Of a stretch of DNA of 64,000 bases, positions 36,788-45,532 are shown in pieces. Numbering within the stretch: the stretch's first letter is position 1; each line of letters starts with the position of its first letter. The translations under genes and the position numbers were made by a program. The notes below the pieces were generated by a model. The model was not told where the DNA came from, did no database searches, and worked only from the letters and a program-made list of their open reading frames with translations. This stretch comes from Comamonadaceae bacterium. GTDB taxonomy: Bacteria > Pseudomonadota > Gammaproteobacteria > Burkholderiales > Burkholderiaceae_C. The stretch is taken from positions 110,038 to 174,037 of the forward strand of contig CANEXF010000007.1 in NCBI GenBank assembly GCA_947443645.1, in the 5' to 3' direction.

Positions 36788-38944
36788 ATGAAAAATAAAC
36801 TGCTGTTGCGCGGCTCGCTGGCCGCGGCCTTGGCTTGGCAAGGCCTGCTTTGCCAGGCGGCGCCCGTCAGCATTTCGGGCAGGGATATTGGCGGCGTCGT
36901 CACTGGTGACAAAGGGCCGGAAGCCGGTGTCTGGGTGATTGCTGAAACCACCGACTTGCCAACCAAGTTTGCCAAGGTTGTTGTGACCGACGATCAGGGC
37001 CGCTTTGTGATTCCTGACCTGCCCAAGGCCAGGTACAAGGTGTGGGTCAGGGGCTACGGACTGGTGGATTCGGGCAAGGTGGCTTCTGCCAGGGGCAAAT
37101 TGCTCAAACTCACAGCCGTGACAGCGCCGTCTGAGAAAGCGGCCGCTGAATATTACCCAGGCATGTACTGGTACTCCTTGCTGACCATTCCCGAAAAGGA
37201 AGATTTTGTTGCCGGTGCCATCGGCAACAACGGAATGGCCCCGACCATGAAGACCCAGGCCGCGTGGGTCGATACCGTCAAGAACATGTGCCAGTCATGC
37301 CATGCGCTGGGCTCCAAGGGCGTGCGTGAAGTACCCGAGACCTTCAAGAAACTCGGTGACTCCTTCACCGCCTGGGCGACCCGCACCCAGGCCGGTCAGG
37401 CCATGCCTTATATGGCCGTGGTTCTGGGCAGTATGGGTCCTGAAAAAGCCTTGTCCACCTTTGCCAACTGGACTGACCGCATGGCCGCCGGCGAATTGCC
37501 TTTTGACAAGCCCAAGCGGCCGGAAGGACTGGAACGCAATGTTGTTTACTCGCTTTGGGACTGGGCTTCACCCAAGCATTACCAGCACGACGCGATATCG
37601 ACCGACAAGCGCAACCCGACCCTCAATGCCAACGGCCTGATCTGGGGATCACCCGAGGAAAGCACCGACCTGATTCCCACGCTTGATCCGGTCAGGAATA
37701 TCGCCGCTACCGTGACCCAACCCTACCGGGACCCCAAGACACCGTCGTCGCTCGATCTGCCGCACGGCAACTCGCATTACTGGGGTGCGGAAGCCATTTG
37801 GGACGGTCACACCAGCATCCACAACCTGATCATGGACGAGTCCAAGAAAATGTGGTTTGCGGCCAGGATCAGACCAGAGGCCAATCCTGATTTCTGCAAG
37901 AAAGGCTCGACGCATCCCTCGGCAATGGTCGCGCCCTTGAACACGTCGGCACGGCAACTCTCGCTTTACGATCCGGCCACCAAGAAGTGGGATCTGATTA
38001 ACACCTGCTTCAGCACGCACCACGTCTACTTTGGTCATGATGCCAACAACACCTTGTGGACCAGCAGCGGGCCACCCATGAGCGGTGTGGTGGGCTGGCT
38101 GAATACCAGGATGTACCTGGAGACACGCGACGAAGTCAAATCCCAGGGCTGGACGCCCCTGATCATTGACACCAACGGAAACGGCAAGCGCGACGAGTTT
38201 GTCGCGGCCAATGAAGCCATGGATCCGAAAAAGGACAAGCGCATCATGGCGGCGTTTTACGGCGTCATGCCAAGTCCTGTGGACAACACCATTTGGGGGC
38301 AGTCCATGGACAAGGGGTTCTCACGGGTGGATCAACCCGGGTACATCATCCGGCTCGATCCTGGCGCAGACCCATCCAACACCGCACTGGCTGAAATCTA
38401 TCAACCGCCTGAAGGCACCTTCGGTCCACGCGGCATTGATTTGGATTCGAATGGCGTGGTCTGGACGGCCTTGTCCAGTGGCCAGCTCGCGAGCTTTGAC
38501 CGCCGTCTCTGCAAGGGTCCATTGAACGGTCCATCGACCGCAGAAGGCAAGCAATGTGCTGAAGGCTGGAAGCTGTTCCCACTGCCCGGACCGCAGTTTA
38601 AGAACTACAAGGAACCAGGTAGCGCCAACCATGCGTACTACGTCTGGGTCGATCGCTTCAATACCTTTGGACTCGGCAAGAATGTGGCCATCGCATCGGC
38701 CAACGGCAGCGAGTCATTGATTGCTGTGGTTGACAACAAACTGGTCAACCTGCGCATGCCCTACCCGCTGGGCTTCTTCACGAAAAACGTTGATGGACGG
38801 ATTGACAATCCCAACACCGGTTGGAAGGGCCGGGGCCTGTGGACGACCACTGGAACGCGCACAACCTTCCACAACGAAGGCGGCGTCAACAATTACCCCA
38901 AGGTCTACAAGGTGCAGATGCGACCCGACCCGCTGGCTTATTGA
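36788..38944 (+). CDS. Secreted monohaem c-type protein with carboxypeptidase-regulatory-like and propeller-like domains
   Basis: This 718-aa exported protein has a signal peptide at residues 1-25 (LLLRGSLAAALAWQGLLCQAAP). A carboxypeptidase-regulatory-like beta domain covers about 30-112 (GVVTGDKGPEAGVWVIAETTD, DDQGRFVIPDLPKARYKVWV). One haem-c motif CQSCH lies at 168-172. The remainder contains repeated WxxS/T and DxNG segments (LDPVRNIAATVTQPY, GIDLDSNGVVWTALSSG), like a lyase/quinoprotein-type beta-propeller. GAGGAG lies 8 bases before the ATG. I cannot name the reaction; a periplasmic oxidoreductase is the likeliest role. Base composition is less GC-rich than its neighbours. Confidence 0.75.
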   Translation: MKNKLLLRGSLAAALAWQGLLCQAAPVSISGRDIGGVVTGDKGPEAGVWVIAETTDLPTKFAKVVVTDDQGRFVIPDLPKARYKVWVRGYGLVDSGKVASARGKLLKLTAVTAPSEKAAAEYYPGMYWYSLLTIPEKEDFVAGAIGNNGMAPTMKTQAAWVDTVKNMCQSCHALGSKGVREVPETFKKLGDSFTAWATRTQAGQAMPYMAVVLGSMGPEKALSTFANWTDRMAAGELPFDKPKRPEGLERNVVYSLWDWASPKHYQHDAISTDKRNPTLNANGLIWGSPEESTDLIPTLDPVRNIAATVTQPYRDPKTPSSLDLPHGNSHYWGAEAIWDGHTSIHNLIMDESKKMWFAARIRPEANPDFCKKGSTHPSAMVAPLNTSARQLSLYDPATKKWDLINTCFSTHHVYFGHDANNTLWTSSGPPMSGVVGWLNTRMYLETRDEVKSQGWTPLIIDTNGNGKRDEFVAANEAMDPKKDKRIMAAFYGVMPSPVDNTIWGQSMDKGFSRVDQPGYIIRLDPGADPSNTALAEIYQPPEGTFGPRGIDLDSNGVVWTALSSGQLASFDRRLCKGPLNGPSTAEGKQCAEGWKLFPLPGPQFKNYKEPGSANHAYYVWVDRFNTFGLGKNVAIASANGSESLIAVVDNKLVNLRMPYPLGFFTKNVDGRIDNPNTGWKGRGLWTTTGTRTTFHNEGGVNNYPKVYKVQMRPDPLAY

Positions 38945-39003
38945 AGACGCGTCATTGGCAGGCCGCAGCAGAGCAGCTGCTTTGCGCGTGTGCCTGTGGC
39001 GGA

Positions 39004-39936
39004 CTAGCCTTGCGCCAAACGCAAGTCGCGCAAACGCTGGTGTGCCGCGTCCTCCAGGTCCAGCGGCCTCTGCTGCTTGGCATGCAGGTAGTGGTTGGTG
39101 AACACATCCAGATAGGCCTCCAGCGTCTGCGCTGCATGCGTCTCACCGGCCAGCTCTAGGCACAGCGCGCCGACCTCAGAGGTGCAGAAATGGTCGTCGC
39201 GTTTGGCGCGGCGCAGGCGGTAGCGTGACAGCTGCTCGCTCTGCAGGCTGAGCACCGGCAGGTGGTTTAAATATGGGCTTTTGCGAAACATCTTGCGCGC
39301 CTCAGGCCAGGTGGCGTCTAGCAACACAAATAGCGGCCGTTTGCTTGATGGCCCCCACGCTTGTCGCTTCGCGTACTGCGCTGCCCCCCGGGGGGGCTGA
39401 ACTTGCTCGGGGCGGCCCGTCGCTGCGTTCGTTGGCCTCCCCGCTCCGCCGCTGTGCGGGTCGTGGCCCGCAGGGGGGGCTAATTCCCCTTGGAGCGGCC
39501 CGGCGTGAAATTGCGGCGCTTCATCGCATTCGATCAAGTGCGTGACCACGCGCCCGGGCGCCACAAACTCGCCGGGAAACACCAGATAGGGCTGCCACTG
39601 CGGGTCGGCCAGCAAGGCCAGCAGGGCCGGGTCAACTTCTGTGCGCGCCCAGCCAAAGGCATACGTGTCGGCCACCACATCGGCAATCAGCCAGCCCGTG
39701 TTGCTGGGCTTGAGCGCCTCGATGTCGGCCATGATCAGGCAGACCCCCGCCTGCACCGCCAAGGCCGGGCGCAAGGCGCACAGGCAGTGGCTGGGCAACA
39801 GCCTGCAACCAGCGCAGCGCTCCCCGCGCGGGCCGCCACGGGCCAGAAAAGGCTTGGAGCTGCGCGCCAGGCGCGCGCTGCGCAGGCGGCTAACCGCATG
39901 AGGAAGGGCGTGGGCGGCGTGAGGGGCTTGGGTCAT
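39004..39936 (-). CDS. DTW-domain protein (tRNA-uridine aminocarboxypropyltransferase family) with repeat insertion
   Basis: DTW-domain proteins such as TapT (YfiP) of E. coli add an aminocarboxypropyl group to uridine in tRNA. The Cys cluster CAGCRLLPSHCLCAL, the strand VCLIMADIEALKPSNTG and the signature LLDATWPEARKMFRKSPYL are present. The C-terminal helix EAYLDVFTNHYLHAKQQRP also fits the family. Between HLIECDEAP and SKRPLFVLLDATW, some 55 residues are encoded by repeat DNA (39351-39512). Natural homologues have only a short loop there. The frame stays open, and all family motifs remain. Confidence 0.87.
   Translation of the reverse strand: MTQAPHAAHALPHAVSRLRSARLARSSKPFLARGGPRGERCAGCRLLPSHCLCALRPALAVQAGVCLIMADIEALKPSNTGWLIADVVADTYAFGWARTEVDPALLALLADPQWQPYLVFPGEFVAPGRVVTHLIECDEAPQFHAGPLQGELAPPAGHDPHSGGAGRPTNAATGRPEQVQPPRGAAQYAKRQAWGPSSKRPLFVLLDATWPEARKMFRKSPYLNHLPVLSLQSEQLSRYRLRRAKRDDHFCTSEVGALCLELAGETHAAQTLEAYLDVFTNHYLHAKQQRPLDLEDAAHQRLRDLRLAQG
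39351..39512 (+). repeat. Repeat insertion inside the DTW-domain gene
   Basis: A full 47-bp core (39351-39397) is followed by GC-rich decayed sequence and half of the AATTCCCC / GAAATT hairpin module (about 39481-39512). The gene reads it on the minus strand in a different frame from amgK, giving [16 protein letters not shown] instead of [16 protein letters not shown]. Confidence 0.9.
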
Positions 39937-40036
39937 GCGCAGAGTTGGGTTGTGGCCCGGTCGAGTATGGGCGCAATGAGCGGGGCCCGACCCGGTGCTG
40001 TGCGAAACAGGGATGCGGTCGCTACAGATCGCGTAC

Positions 40037-40065
40037 TATACTACCAAAATATCAAAGGTAGTATA
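40037..40065. promoter_or_regulatory. Inverted repeat at the start of the nucleotidyltransferase-fold gene
   Basis: TATACTACC and GGTAGTATA are 9-bp perfect arms around an 11-base A/T-rich centre. The right arm runs into the start codon at 40065. A bound repressor, or a hairpin in the mRNA hiding the start, would each silence the gene. Confidence 0.6.
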
Positions 40066-41117
40066 TGCCACTCTATCAAGAACTTTCTGCTGCCGCCCAG
40101 ACCGCTTTTTCGGGGGTGGACGACGCCGCGCGTCAGGCGGATTTAAAGCGCAGCATTGCGGATCTGCCTGGCGGGTTTGCCAAAAAAAATGTTTCTGGCC
40201 GCGCTTACTGGTATTACCAGGTCAAGATGCCGGACGGCGAATTGCGCCAGTCTTATGTGGGCCCGGACGACGCCGCAACCCGTGCGCTAATCCAGCGCCA
40301 TGCAGACCCGGTGGCAAAGCTTGCCAAACAACAGATGGTTCGCATCACCAGAGCCGCGATGGAGCTGGGCTGTGCAGACATTCCAGCCAAACATGCGCGA
40401 GTGATCGAACGCCTGGCAGACAGCGGTCTGTTTTCTGCCGGTGCCATTCTTGTCGGCACCCATGCTTTTCTGGCTTACCAGAACATCTTTGGTGTGCGCT
40501 GGCTCGCTGGCACCGCCACGCTGGACTTGGACTTTGCACACGCCGGGCGGAATGTTTCGCTGGCGCTGCCTGAGAACCTCAAGCTGGACGCGATGGCAAC
40601 CATTGAGTCGCTGGAAATGGGGTTTGTACCGAACCAGAAAAACACGTCCTTCAAGAAGGCCGATGAGCCGGATTTCGACCTTGATTTTTTAACCTCACGC
40701 GGCCGGGCTGGAGATGCCCCTGTCACCGTGACACGCATGAACCTGACCATGCAGCCCTTGCGCTTCATGGAGCTGTCGTTGCAAGACCCGGTGCGAAGCA
40801 CGCTGATTGCCCGCAGTGGCCCGATTGTGGTCAACCTTCCGCGCCCGCAGCGTTATGCGCTGCACAAGCTGCTGGTGTACGGAGAGCGGTCACAAATCCA
40901 GAGAACTAAGGCGCGCAAGGACATTGCGCAGGCCGCTGCGCTGCTGGACTATTTGCTGGTTCATGACGCTACTGAAGTTGCCGCCATGTGGCAGGACGTG
41001 ACGGCCCGGGGACCCGGCTGGCGGCGGCGTCTGCAGGAGGGCTTTCAGGCGATGACGGATTTGTACCCGGACTGCGATTTTCAGGGGCGGCTGGACCGGG
41101 CATTGGCCGGGGGCTAA
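40065..41117 (+). CDS. GSU2403-type nucleotidyltransferase-fold protein
   Basis: This 350-aa protein resembles the nucleotidyltransferase-fold family typified by GSU2403. The central region AILVGTHAFLAYQNIFGVRW and DLDFAHAGRN holds a Gly-His and D-x-D arrangement as in nucleotidyltransferases, and DEPDFDLDFLTSRG adds acidic residues. The C-terminal part (RPQRYALHKLLVYGERSQ...KARKDIAQAAALLDYLL) is like the helical end of such enzymes. The target is unknown; related folds occur in AbiEii- and MNT-type toxin-antitoxin systems. No classical ribosome-binding site is present, and a strong inverted repeat overlaps the start. Confidence 0.7.
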   Translation: MPLYQELSAAAQTAFSGVDDAARQADLKRSIADLPGGFAKKNVSGRAYWYYQVKMPDGELRQSYVGPDDAATRALIQRHADPVAKLAKQQMVRITRAAMELGCADIPAKHARVIERLADSGLFSAGAILVGTHAFLAYQNIFGVRWLAGTATLDLDFAHAGRNVSLALPENLKLDAMATIESLEMGFVPNQKNTSFKKADEPDFDLDFLTSRGRAGDAPVTVTRMNLTMQPLRFMELSLQDPVRSTLIARSGPIVVNLPRPQRYALHKLLVYGERSQIQRTKARKDIAQAAALLDYLLVHDATEVAAMWQDVTARGPGWRRRLQEGFQAMTDLYPDCDFQGRLDRALAGG

Positions 41118-41323
41118 TGGTGCTGCCGTTGTCGTGGCGCGCCGTCATCGTTGCCAGCAACGGCACCATGGCGCGCATGAACACGGTGCACCCCGCCACC
41201 TTTGTCACCTTCAAGCGCTGGCTGGCAAACCAGGTTGCGCGTGAAGCCCTGAAACGCCGCCGGGACGTGCTGCAGGCAGACGCAGTGCAAGTGTTGCTGG
41301 ACAAGTATTTGCCACAAGCTTGA
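41117..41323 (+). pseudogene. C-terminal remnant of a second nucleotidyltransferase-fold gene
   Basis: The 68-codon frame starts at an ATG sharing one base with the preceding stop (TAATG). It encodes SWRAVIVASNGTMARM and HPATFVTFKRWLANQVAREALKRRRDVLQADAVQVLL. This resembles the C-terminal helical end of nucleotidyltransferase-fold proteins and parallels, but is not the same as, the end of the gene before it. I read it as a remnant of a tandem paralogue, or a coupled small partner. The gap 41324-41416 holds a decayed AGCTAT repeat (about 41336-41376). Confidence 0.5.
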
Positions 41324-41416
41324 TGTCAAAAGTGCCTGTAGCCATTTCTAAACAGGCGCTGGCAGCTACTATTTAAGGAGCGCGTGGATTTGTCGGGCTT
41401 GCAGGGCTTGTATGGC

Positions 41417-42484
41417 TTATTGGTCTTGCGGCTTTTCTTCGCGACCGCCCGGATGCCTGGCAAACCTGGCCGGGTCGCGGCCGTGTACCGGTGCCGCGTC
41501 GGGCCAGGGCCAGCCACCGAACTGGGTGCGCTGGTAGTCGGTCATGGTCTGCGCGATCTCGGCCTTGGTGTTCATCACGAACGGGCCGTACTGCACCACG
41601 GGCTCGGCTATCGGTTTGCCTTGCAGCAGCAAAAACTCGGCGACCTCGCTGCCTGTGTTGACCAGTTCCACCGGCGCATTGGCGCGCAGCTCAATCGCGG
41701 CATGCGCATCCACATCCTGACCGCCGATGACGACGGACTCGCCTTTAAAGAAGTACAGATTGCGGCGTGTGCCGGTGCCGGTGCCGGCGGCAGCGGGCAG
41801 TGTCCATTTGGCGCCGGGTGCCATGCGCAGCGTCCAGATGGCGACGTCGGCCTCTGCCTGTGCGGCCCAAGAGTCAGGCGGCGGGGCCAGTGGGTCTATG
41901 CTGGCCTGTTTGCCCGTGCCGTCGGTTTCCTGCAGACTGCCTGCCACCACGGCGACCTCGGTGATGCGGCCATGCTCGTCCCGGGCCGACAGGCGCGGAA
42001 TGTTGTGCGACCAGAACATCGTGAAGTTGGGCTCCACCATCTTGTTGCGCGCCGGCAGGTTCAGCCAGATCTGGAACAACTCCAGCGGATTCGGCGCGGC
42101 GTCGTCAAGCAGCGGGAACATCTCTGAATGCACCACGCCCTTGCCAGCCGTCAGCCACTGGACATCGCCGCGCCCAAAGCGTGCAGCGGCGCCCAGTGAA
42201 TCGGAATGGTCAATCAAGCCCTTGCGGACTATGGTGACGGTCTCAAAGCCGCGGTGCGGGTGGCTCGGAAAACCCGGCACGGTGCTGCCGTGGTACATGC
42301 TCCAGCCGTCTTTGCGGCTGAAGTCCTGTCCCATGGCCCGTCCGGCCAGTGAGGCCTTGGGGCTCATGTCGGCATTGGCTTCGGGGTAGGCGTCGTCGTG
42401 GTAGGCGCAAAACAAAAAGGGGTCTATGGTGACCCACGGAAAGCCCAGGGGCTTGATGTTGACGATGGCTGGGGTGGTGGACAT
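41417..42484 (-). CDS. Pirin family protein
   Basis: This is a bicupin of 355 aa. The pirin N-terminal domain shows the metal-binding HPHRGFETVTIVRKG and the following GDVQWLTAGKGVVHSEM. The second cupin covers about residues 200-300 (YFFKGESVVIGGQDVDAHAAIELRA). Bacterial pirins include quercetinases and regulators, and the role here is unknown. The start is ATG 42484 (MSTTPAIVNIKPLGF); the frame continues upstream without homology. It is divergent from the Bug-protein gene. The C-terminal tail is Arg/Pro-rich. Confidence 0.92.
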   Translation of the reverse strand: MSTTPAIVNIKPLGFPWVTIDPFLFCAYHDDAYPEANADMSPKASLAGRAMGQDFSRKDGWSMYHGSTVPGFPSHPHRGFETVTIVRKGLIDHSDSLGAAARFGRGDVQWLTAGKGVVHSEMFPLLDDAAPNPLELFQIWLNLPARNKMVEPNFTMFWSHNIPRLSARDEHGRITEVAVVAGSLQETDGTGKQASIDPLAPPPDSWAAQAEADVAIWTLRMAPGAKWTLPAAAGTGTGTRRNLYFFKGESVVIGGQDVDAHAAIELRANAPVELVNTGSEVAEFLLLQGKPIAEPVVQYGPFVMNTKAEIAQTMTDYQRTQFGGWPWPDAAPVHGRDPARFARHPGGREEKPQDQ

Positions 42485-42653
42485 GGTGGAGACTTTCAAA
42501 AAATCAGGCTTGAGCTTAGCGCGATCTGGTCTGCAGCGCAGCAGCCACGCAAGCCGCGAGGGCAAGTTTTGGCGCGAATCTTGTAACCCGCATGTTGGAT
42601 GTGGTGCGCTGCGTCCGATATATTCGAAGCATTCATTTTTAGGAGCGCACGGT

Positions 42654-43661
42654 ATGAGATTGTTGAAAGCTGCTTTGGCCGCATGTTTGCTGACCGTGAT
42701 GTGCTCGCCTGCCGTCAACGCGCAGAACCAGCAGAGCGCTTTGAGCAATGCGGCAGCCGCCTACCCCAGCAAGCCGATACGCATCGTGGTGCCCTATCCC
42801 GCAGGCGGCGGCATTGATATCCTTGCGCGCGTGATCGGCGAGCGCCTGAGCCAGCGGCTTGGGCAGGCGGTGCTGATCGACAACCGGCCCGGGGCCGGTA
42901 CCATTCTTGCCGCCGACCTGGTCGCGAAGGCCGCGCCGGATGGCTACACCTTGATGCTCACGAGTGACTCCACCGTGACCATCAACCAATTTATCTACAC
43001 CAAGCTGCCCTATGACCCGGTCAAGGACTTCGCGCCTGTGAGCCAGCTGGTGGTGCTCAACCAGCTGCTGCTGGCCAATCCGGCTGTGCCGGCCAACAAC
43101 CTCAAGGAGCTGGTGGCTTATGCCAAGGCCAATCCTGGCCATCTCGATTACGCATCGTACGGCAGAGGCAGCCAGCCGCACCTGGCGATGGAGCTGCTCA
43201 AGCATCAGGCCGGCATAGACATCGTGCACGTGCCCTACAAGGGCATACCGCAGGCCGTGCCGGCCGTGCTGGCGGGCGAGGTGCAGCTCACATTTGCGGG
43301 CGCTGCCTCGTCGCAGGCCCACCTCAAGGCGGGGCGTTTGAAGGCGCTGGCAGTCGGCGGCAAGAGCCGCATGGCCCTGCTGCCTGATGTGCCAACTTTT
43401 GCAGAGTCGGGCTATCCAGACGTGCAGTCGAATGCCTGGTTTGGGCTGTTTGCACCGGCAGCCACGCCGCGCGATATCGTGCTGAAGCTGCACGCCGAGG
43501 TGACGCGCATCCTCAAAGAGCCCGAGTTTGTGCAAAAGGAGATCCTGGCCAAAGGCTACGAACTGGTGGCCAGCACGCCTGAAGAGTTCACGGCCTTTTT
43601 AGCCATAGACAGCGCGCGCAATGCCCGAGCAGTGAAAATTTCAGGCGCCAGGGCCGAATAG
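42654..43661 (+). CDS. Tripartite tricarboxylate transporter substrate-binding protein (Bug family)
   Basis: This is a periplasmic solute receptor of the Bug/TctC family. The signal peptide MRLLKAALAACLLTVMCSPAVNAQ is followed by YPSKPIRIVVPYPAGGGIDILARVIGERL, the family's ligand-loop start. VLIDNRPGAGTILAADLVAKAAPDGYTLML and HVPYKGIPQAVPAVLAGEVQLTF follow. The ligand is unknown. AGGAG lies 11 bases before ATG 42654. Two esterase-like genes follow in tight coupling, so the receptor may bind an ester, amide or acid related to them. No TctA/TctB membrane partners are present, as is common for orphan Bug genes. Confidence 0.93.
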   Translation: MRLLKAALAACLLTVMCSPAVNAQNQQSALSNAAAAYPSKPIRIVVPYPAGGGIDILARVIGERLSQRLGQAVLIDNRPGAGTILAADLVAKAAPDGYTLMLTSDSTVTINQFIYTKLPYDPVKDFAPVSQLVVLNQLLLANPAVPANNLKELVAYAKANPGHLDYASYGRGSQPHLAMELLKHQAGIDIVHVPYKGIPQAVPAVLAGEVQLTFAGAASSQAHLKAGRLKALAVGGKSRMALLPDVPTFAESGYPDVQSNAWFGLFAPAATPRDIVLKLHAEVTRILKEPEFVQKEILAKGYELVASTPEEFTAFLAIDSARNARAVKISGARAE

Positions 43662-43666
43662 TTTTG

Positions 43667-44587
43667 ATGCCCGCACCAGCACCAGCATCCACACCAGCAC
43701 TTGTCTGGCGCGACTACGACCAGGCCGCGCTGGACCAGCAATACAACAGCCGAGGCACGGTGGCCGACGTCACGGTCTATCTGCGCGACTATGCCGAGCG
43801 CACCCAGGCCGCCAAGGCAGAGCTGGCTTGCCTGCAAAACCTGCGCTACGGCGATGGTGCCGATGAACTGCTGGACATTTACTTGCCTGCCGAACGCGCA
43901 CCATTGACGCCGTCCACGCTGCCTTCGCTGGCGCCTGTGATGGTGTTTTTGCATGGCGGTGACTGGCGCGCGCTGTCCAAGGAAGACAGCGGCTTTGCCG
44001 CCCCGGCCTTTGCTGCCGCAGGCGCCATGTTTGTGGTGCTTGACTTCACGCTGCTGCCGGCAAGCACGCTGCCGGCCATGGGCGAGCAGGTCAGGCGCGC
44101 CTTGCTGTGGCTCTGGAAGAATCTTGCCCGCTACGGCGGTGACGCCAGCCAGATTCATATTGCGGGGCATTCGTCGGGTGCGAACCTGGTCGGCCAGCTG
44201 CTGCAGACCGATTGGCCTGGCCGCTTCAATGCGCCGGCCGACCTGATCAAGAGCGCCGTGTTCATGAGCGGCCTGGGTGACCTGGAGCCGGTGCGCCTGT
44301 CATTTCGCAACCAGATGCTGCAGCTGACGCCCGCCGTGGTCGCCCAGGCGTCGCTGTTGCGCGGCGAAGCCCCAGGCCAGCGCTGCCCCATGCTGGTGGC
44401 GGTGGGCGAGAAGGAAACCGAGGACTACCGGCGGCAGAGCCGCGAGGTCGCTGATTTCTGGCGCGCGCAGGGCAACCCGGCCGCGTTGCATGAGTTGAAG
44501 GGCAGACACCATTTCGACGCGGTGCTTGAATGGGCGGATCCGGCCAGTGCCCTGTTTCTGGCCAACCTTGAATTGATGGGTTTGTGA
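43667..44587 (+). CDS. Alpha/beta hydrolase, esterase/formamidase type (copy 1)
   Basis: This is a serine hydrolase of about 306 aa similar to kynurenine formamidase-like and HSL-type esterases. The oxyanion motif is VFLHGGDWRALSKED, the nucleophile elbow HIAGHSSGANLVGQLL and the His region LKGRHHFDAVLE. DYDQAALDQQYNSRGTV near the N-terminus is typical of arylformamidase relatives. It starts 6 bp after the Bug gene and overlaps the next esterase gene. The two are clear tandem paralogues (DWPGRF.APADLIK against DWPGMFDLPADIIK). Substrate unknown. Confidence 0.87.
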   Translation: MPAPAPASTPALVWRDYDQAALDQQYNSRGTVADVTVYLRDYAERTQAAKAELACLQNLRYGDGADELLDIYLPAERAPLTPSTLPSLAPVMVFLHGGDWRALSKEDSGFAAPAFAAAGAMFVVLDFTLLPASTLPAMGEQVRRALLWLWKNLARYGGDASQIHIAGHSSGANLVGQLLQTDWPGRFNAPADLIKSAVFMSGLGDLEPVRLSFRNQMLQLTPAVVAQASLLRGEAPGQRCPMLVAVGEKETEDYRRQSREVADFWRAQGNPAALHELKGRHHFDAVLEWADPASALFLANLELMGL

Positions 44588-45525
44588 TGCAGTTTGAGCC
44601 TCAGCAATCGTCTCCTGCAACGCCGCCGGCCAAGGGGCCTGTGGTCTGGCTGGACATGTGTCAGGCGGAGCTGGACGCGGCCTACGACCAGCGCAGCTAC
44701 GCGCCCAACCAGCCGCAGGTTCTCAAGCGGTATGCGGGCAACAGCGAGATTGCGCGCCAGCGGCTTGGTCAGCCGCAGCGGTTTTCTTATGGCGCAACAG
44801 CAGTTGAAGGGCTGGACGTTTACCGTACGGCTCAGGCCAATGCGCCTATCTGCGTGTTCATTCATGGCGGCGCCTGGCGCGCTGGCCAGGCCAGAGACAA
44901 CGCCTTCATGGCCGAGCTGTTTGTGAACGCCGGCGCCCATCTGGTGGTGCCTGATTTTCTGGCGGTGCAAGATGCCGGCGGCAGCCTGATGCCCATGGCC
45001 GAGCAGGTCCGCCGTGCGCTGGCCTGGGTCTATCTCCATGCCCAGCGCTTTGGCGGCGACCCGCAGCGCATTCATCTGTGCGGGCACTCGTCGGGCGGAC
45101 ACCTAGCGGGCGTTTTGCTGACCACTGACTGGCCTGGCATGTTTGACTTGCCGGCCGACATCATCAAGGGCGGCTTGTGTTGCAGCGGCATGTATGACCT
45201 CAAGCCGGTGCGCTTGTCCGCACGCAGCACCTATGTCAATTTCACCGACGAGACAGAAGACGCGCTAAGCCCGCAGCGCCACATCAGGCATCTCAATGCG
45301 CCCTTGATCGTGGCTTGCGGAAGCCTGGAGACGCCTGAGTTCCAGCGCCAGGCCCGCGATTTCGTGAGCGCCGTGCAGCAAGCCGGCAAGCCGGTTCAGC
45401 ACTTGCTGGCAGCGGACTACAACCACTTTGAAATCGTGGAAACGCTGGCCAGCCCTTATGGCTTGTTGGGTCGAGCCATGCTCGAACAGATGGCGTTAGT
45501 GGCGCTAGAGCCGCACAGCGCCTAG
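44587..45525 (+). CDS. Alpha/beta hydrolase, esterase/formamidase type (copy 2)
   Basis: This is the paralogue of the preceding gene, about 312 aa. Motifs are CVFIHGGAWRAGQARD (oxyanion), HLCGHSSGGHLAGVLLTTD (nucleophile) and DYNHFEIVETLA (His). AELDAAYDQRSYAPN at the N-terminus again resembles arylformamidases. The ATG overlaps the stop of copy 1 (TGATG), so the three genes from the Bug protein onward form a coupled operon. This copy keeps a more canonical HGGxW and GHSSGG pair than copy 1, which has HGGDW and GHSSGA. It is convergent with slyD. Confidence 0.88.
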   Translation: MQFEPQQSSPATPPAKGPVVWLDMCQAELDAAYDQRSYAPNQPQVLKRYAGNSEIARQRLGQPQRFSYGATAVEGLDVYRTAQANAPICVFIHGGAWRAGQARDNAFMAELFVNAGAHLVVPDFLAVQDAGGSLMPMAEQVRRALAWVYLHAQRFGGDPQRIHLCGHSSGGHLAGVLLTTDWPGMFDLPADIIKGGLCCSGMYDLKPVRLSARSTYVNFTDETEDALSPQRHIRHLNAPLIVACGSLETPEFQRQARDFVSAVQQAGKPVQHLLAADYNHFEIVETLASPYGLLGRAMLEQMALVALEPHSA

Positions 45526-45532
45526 CGGCGAT

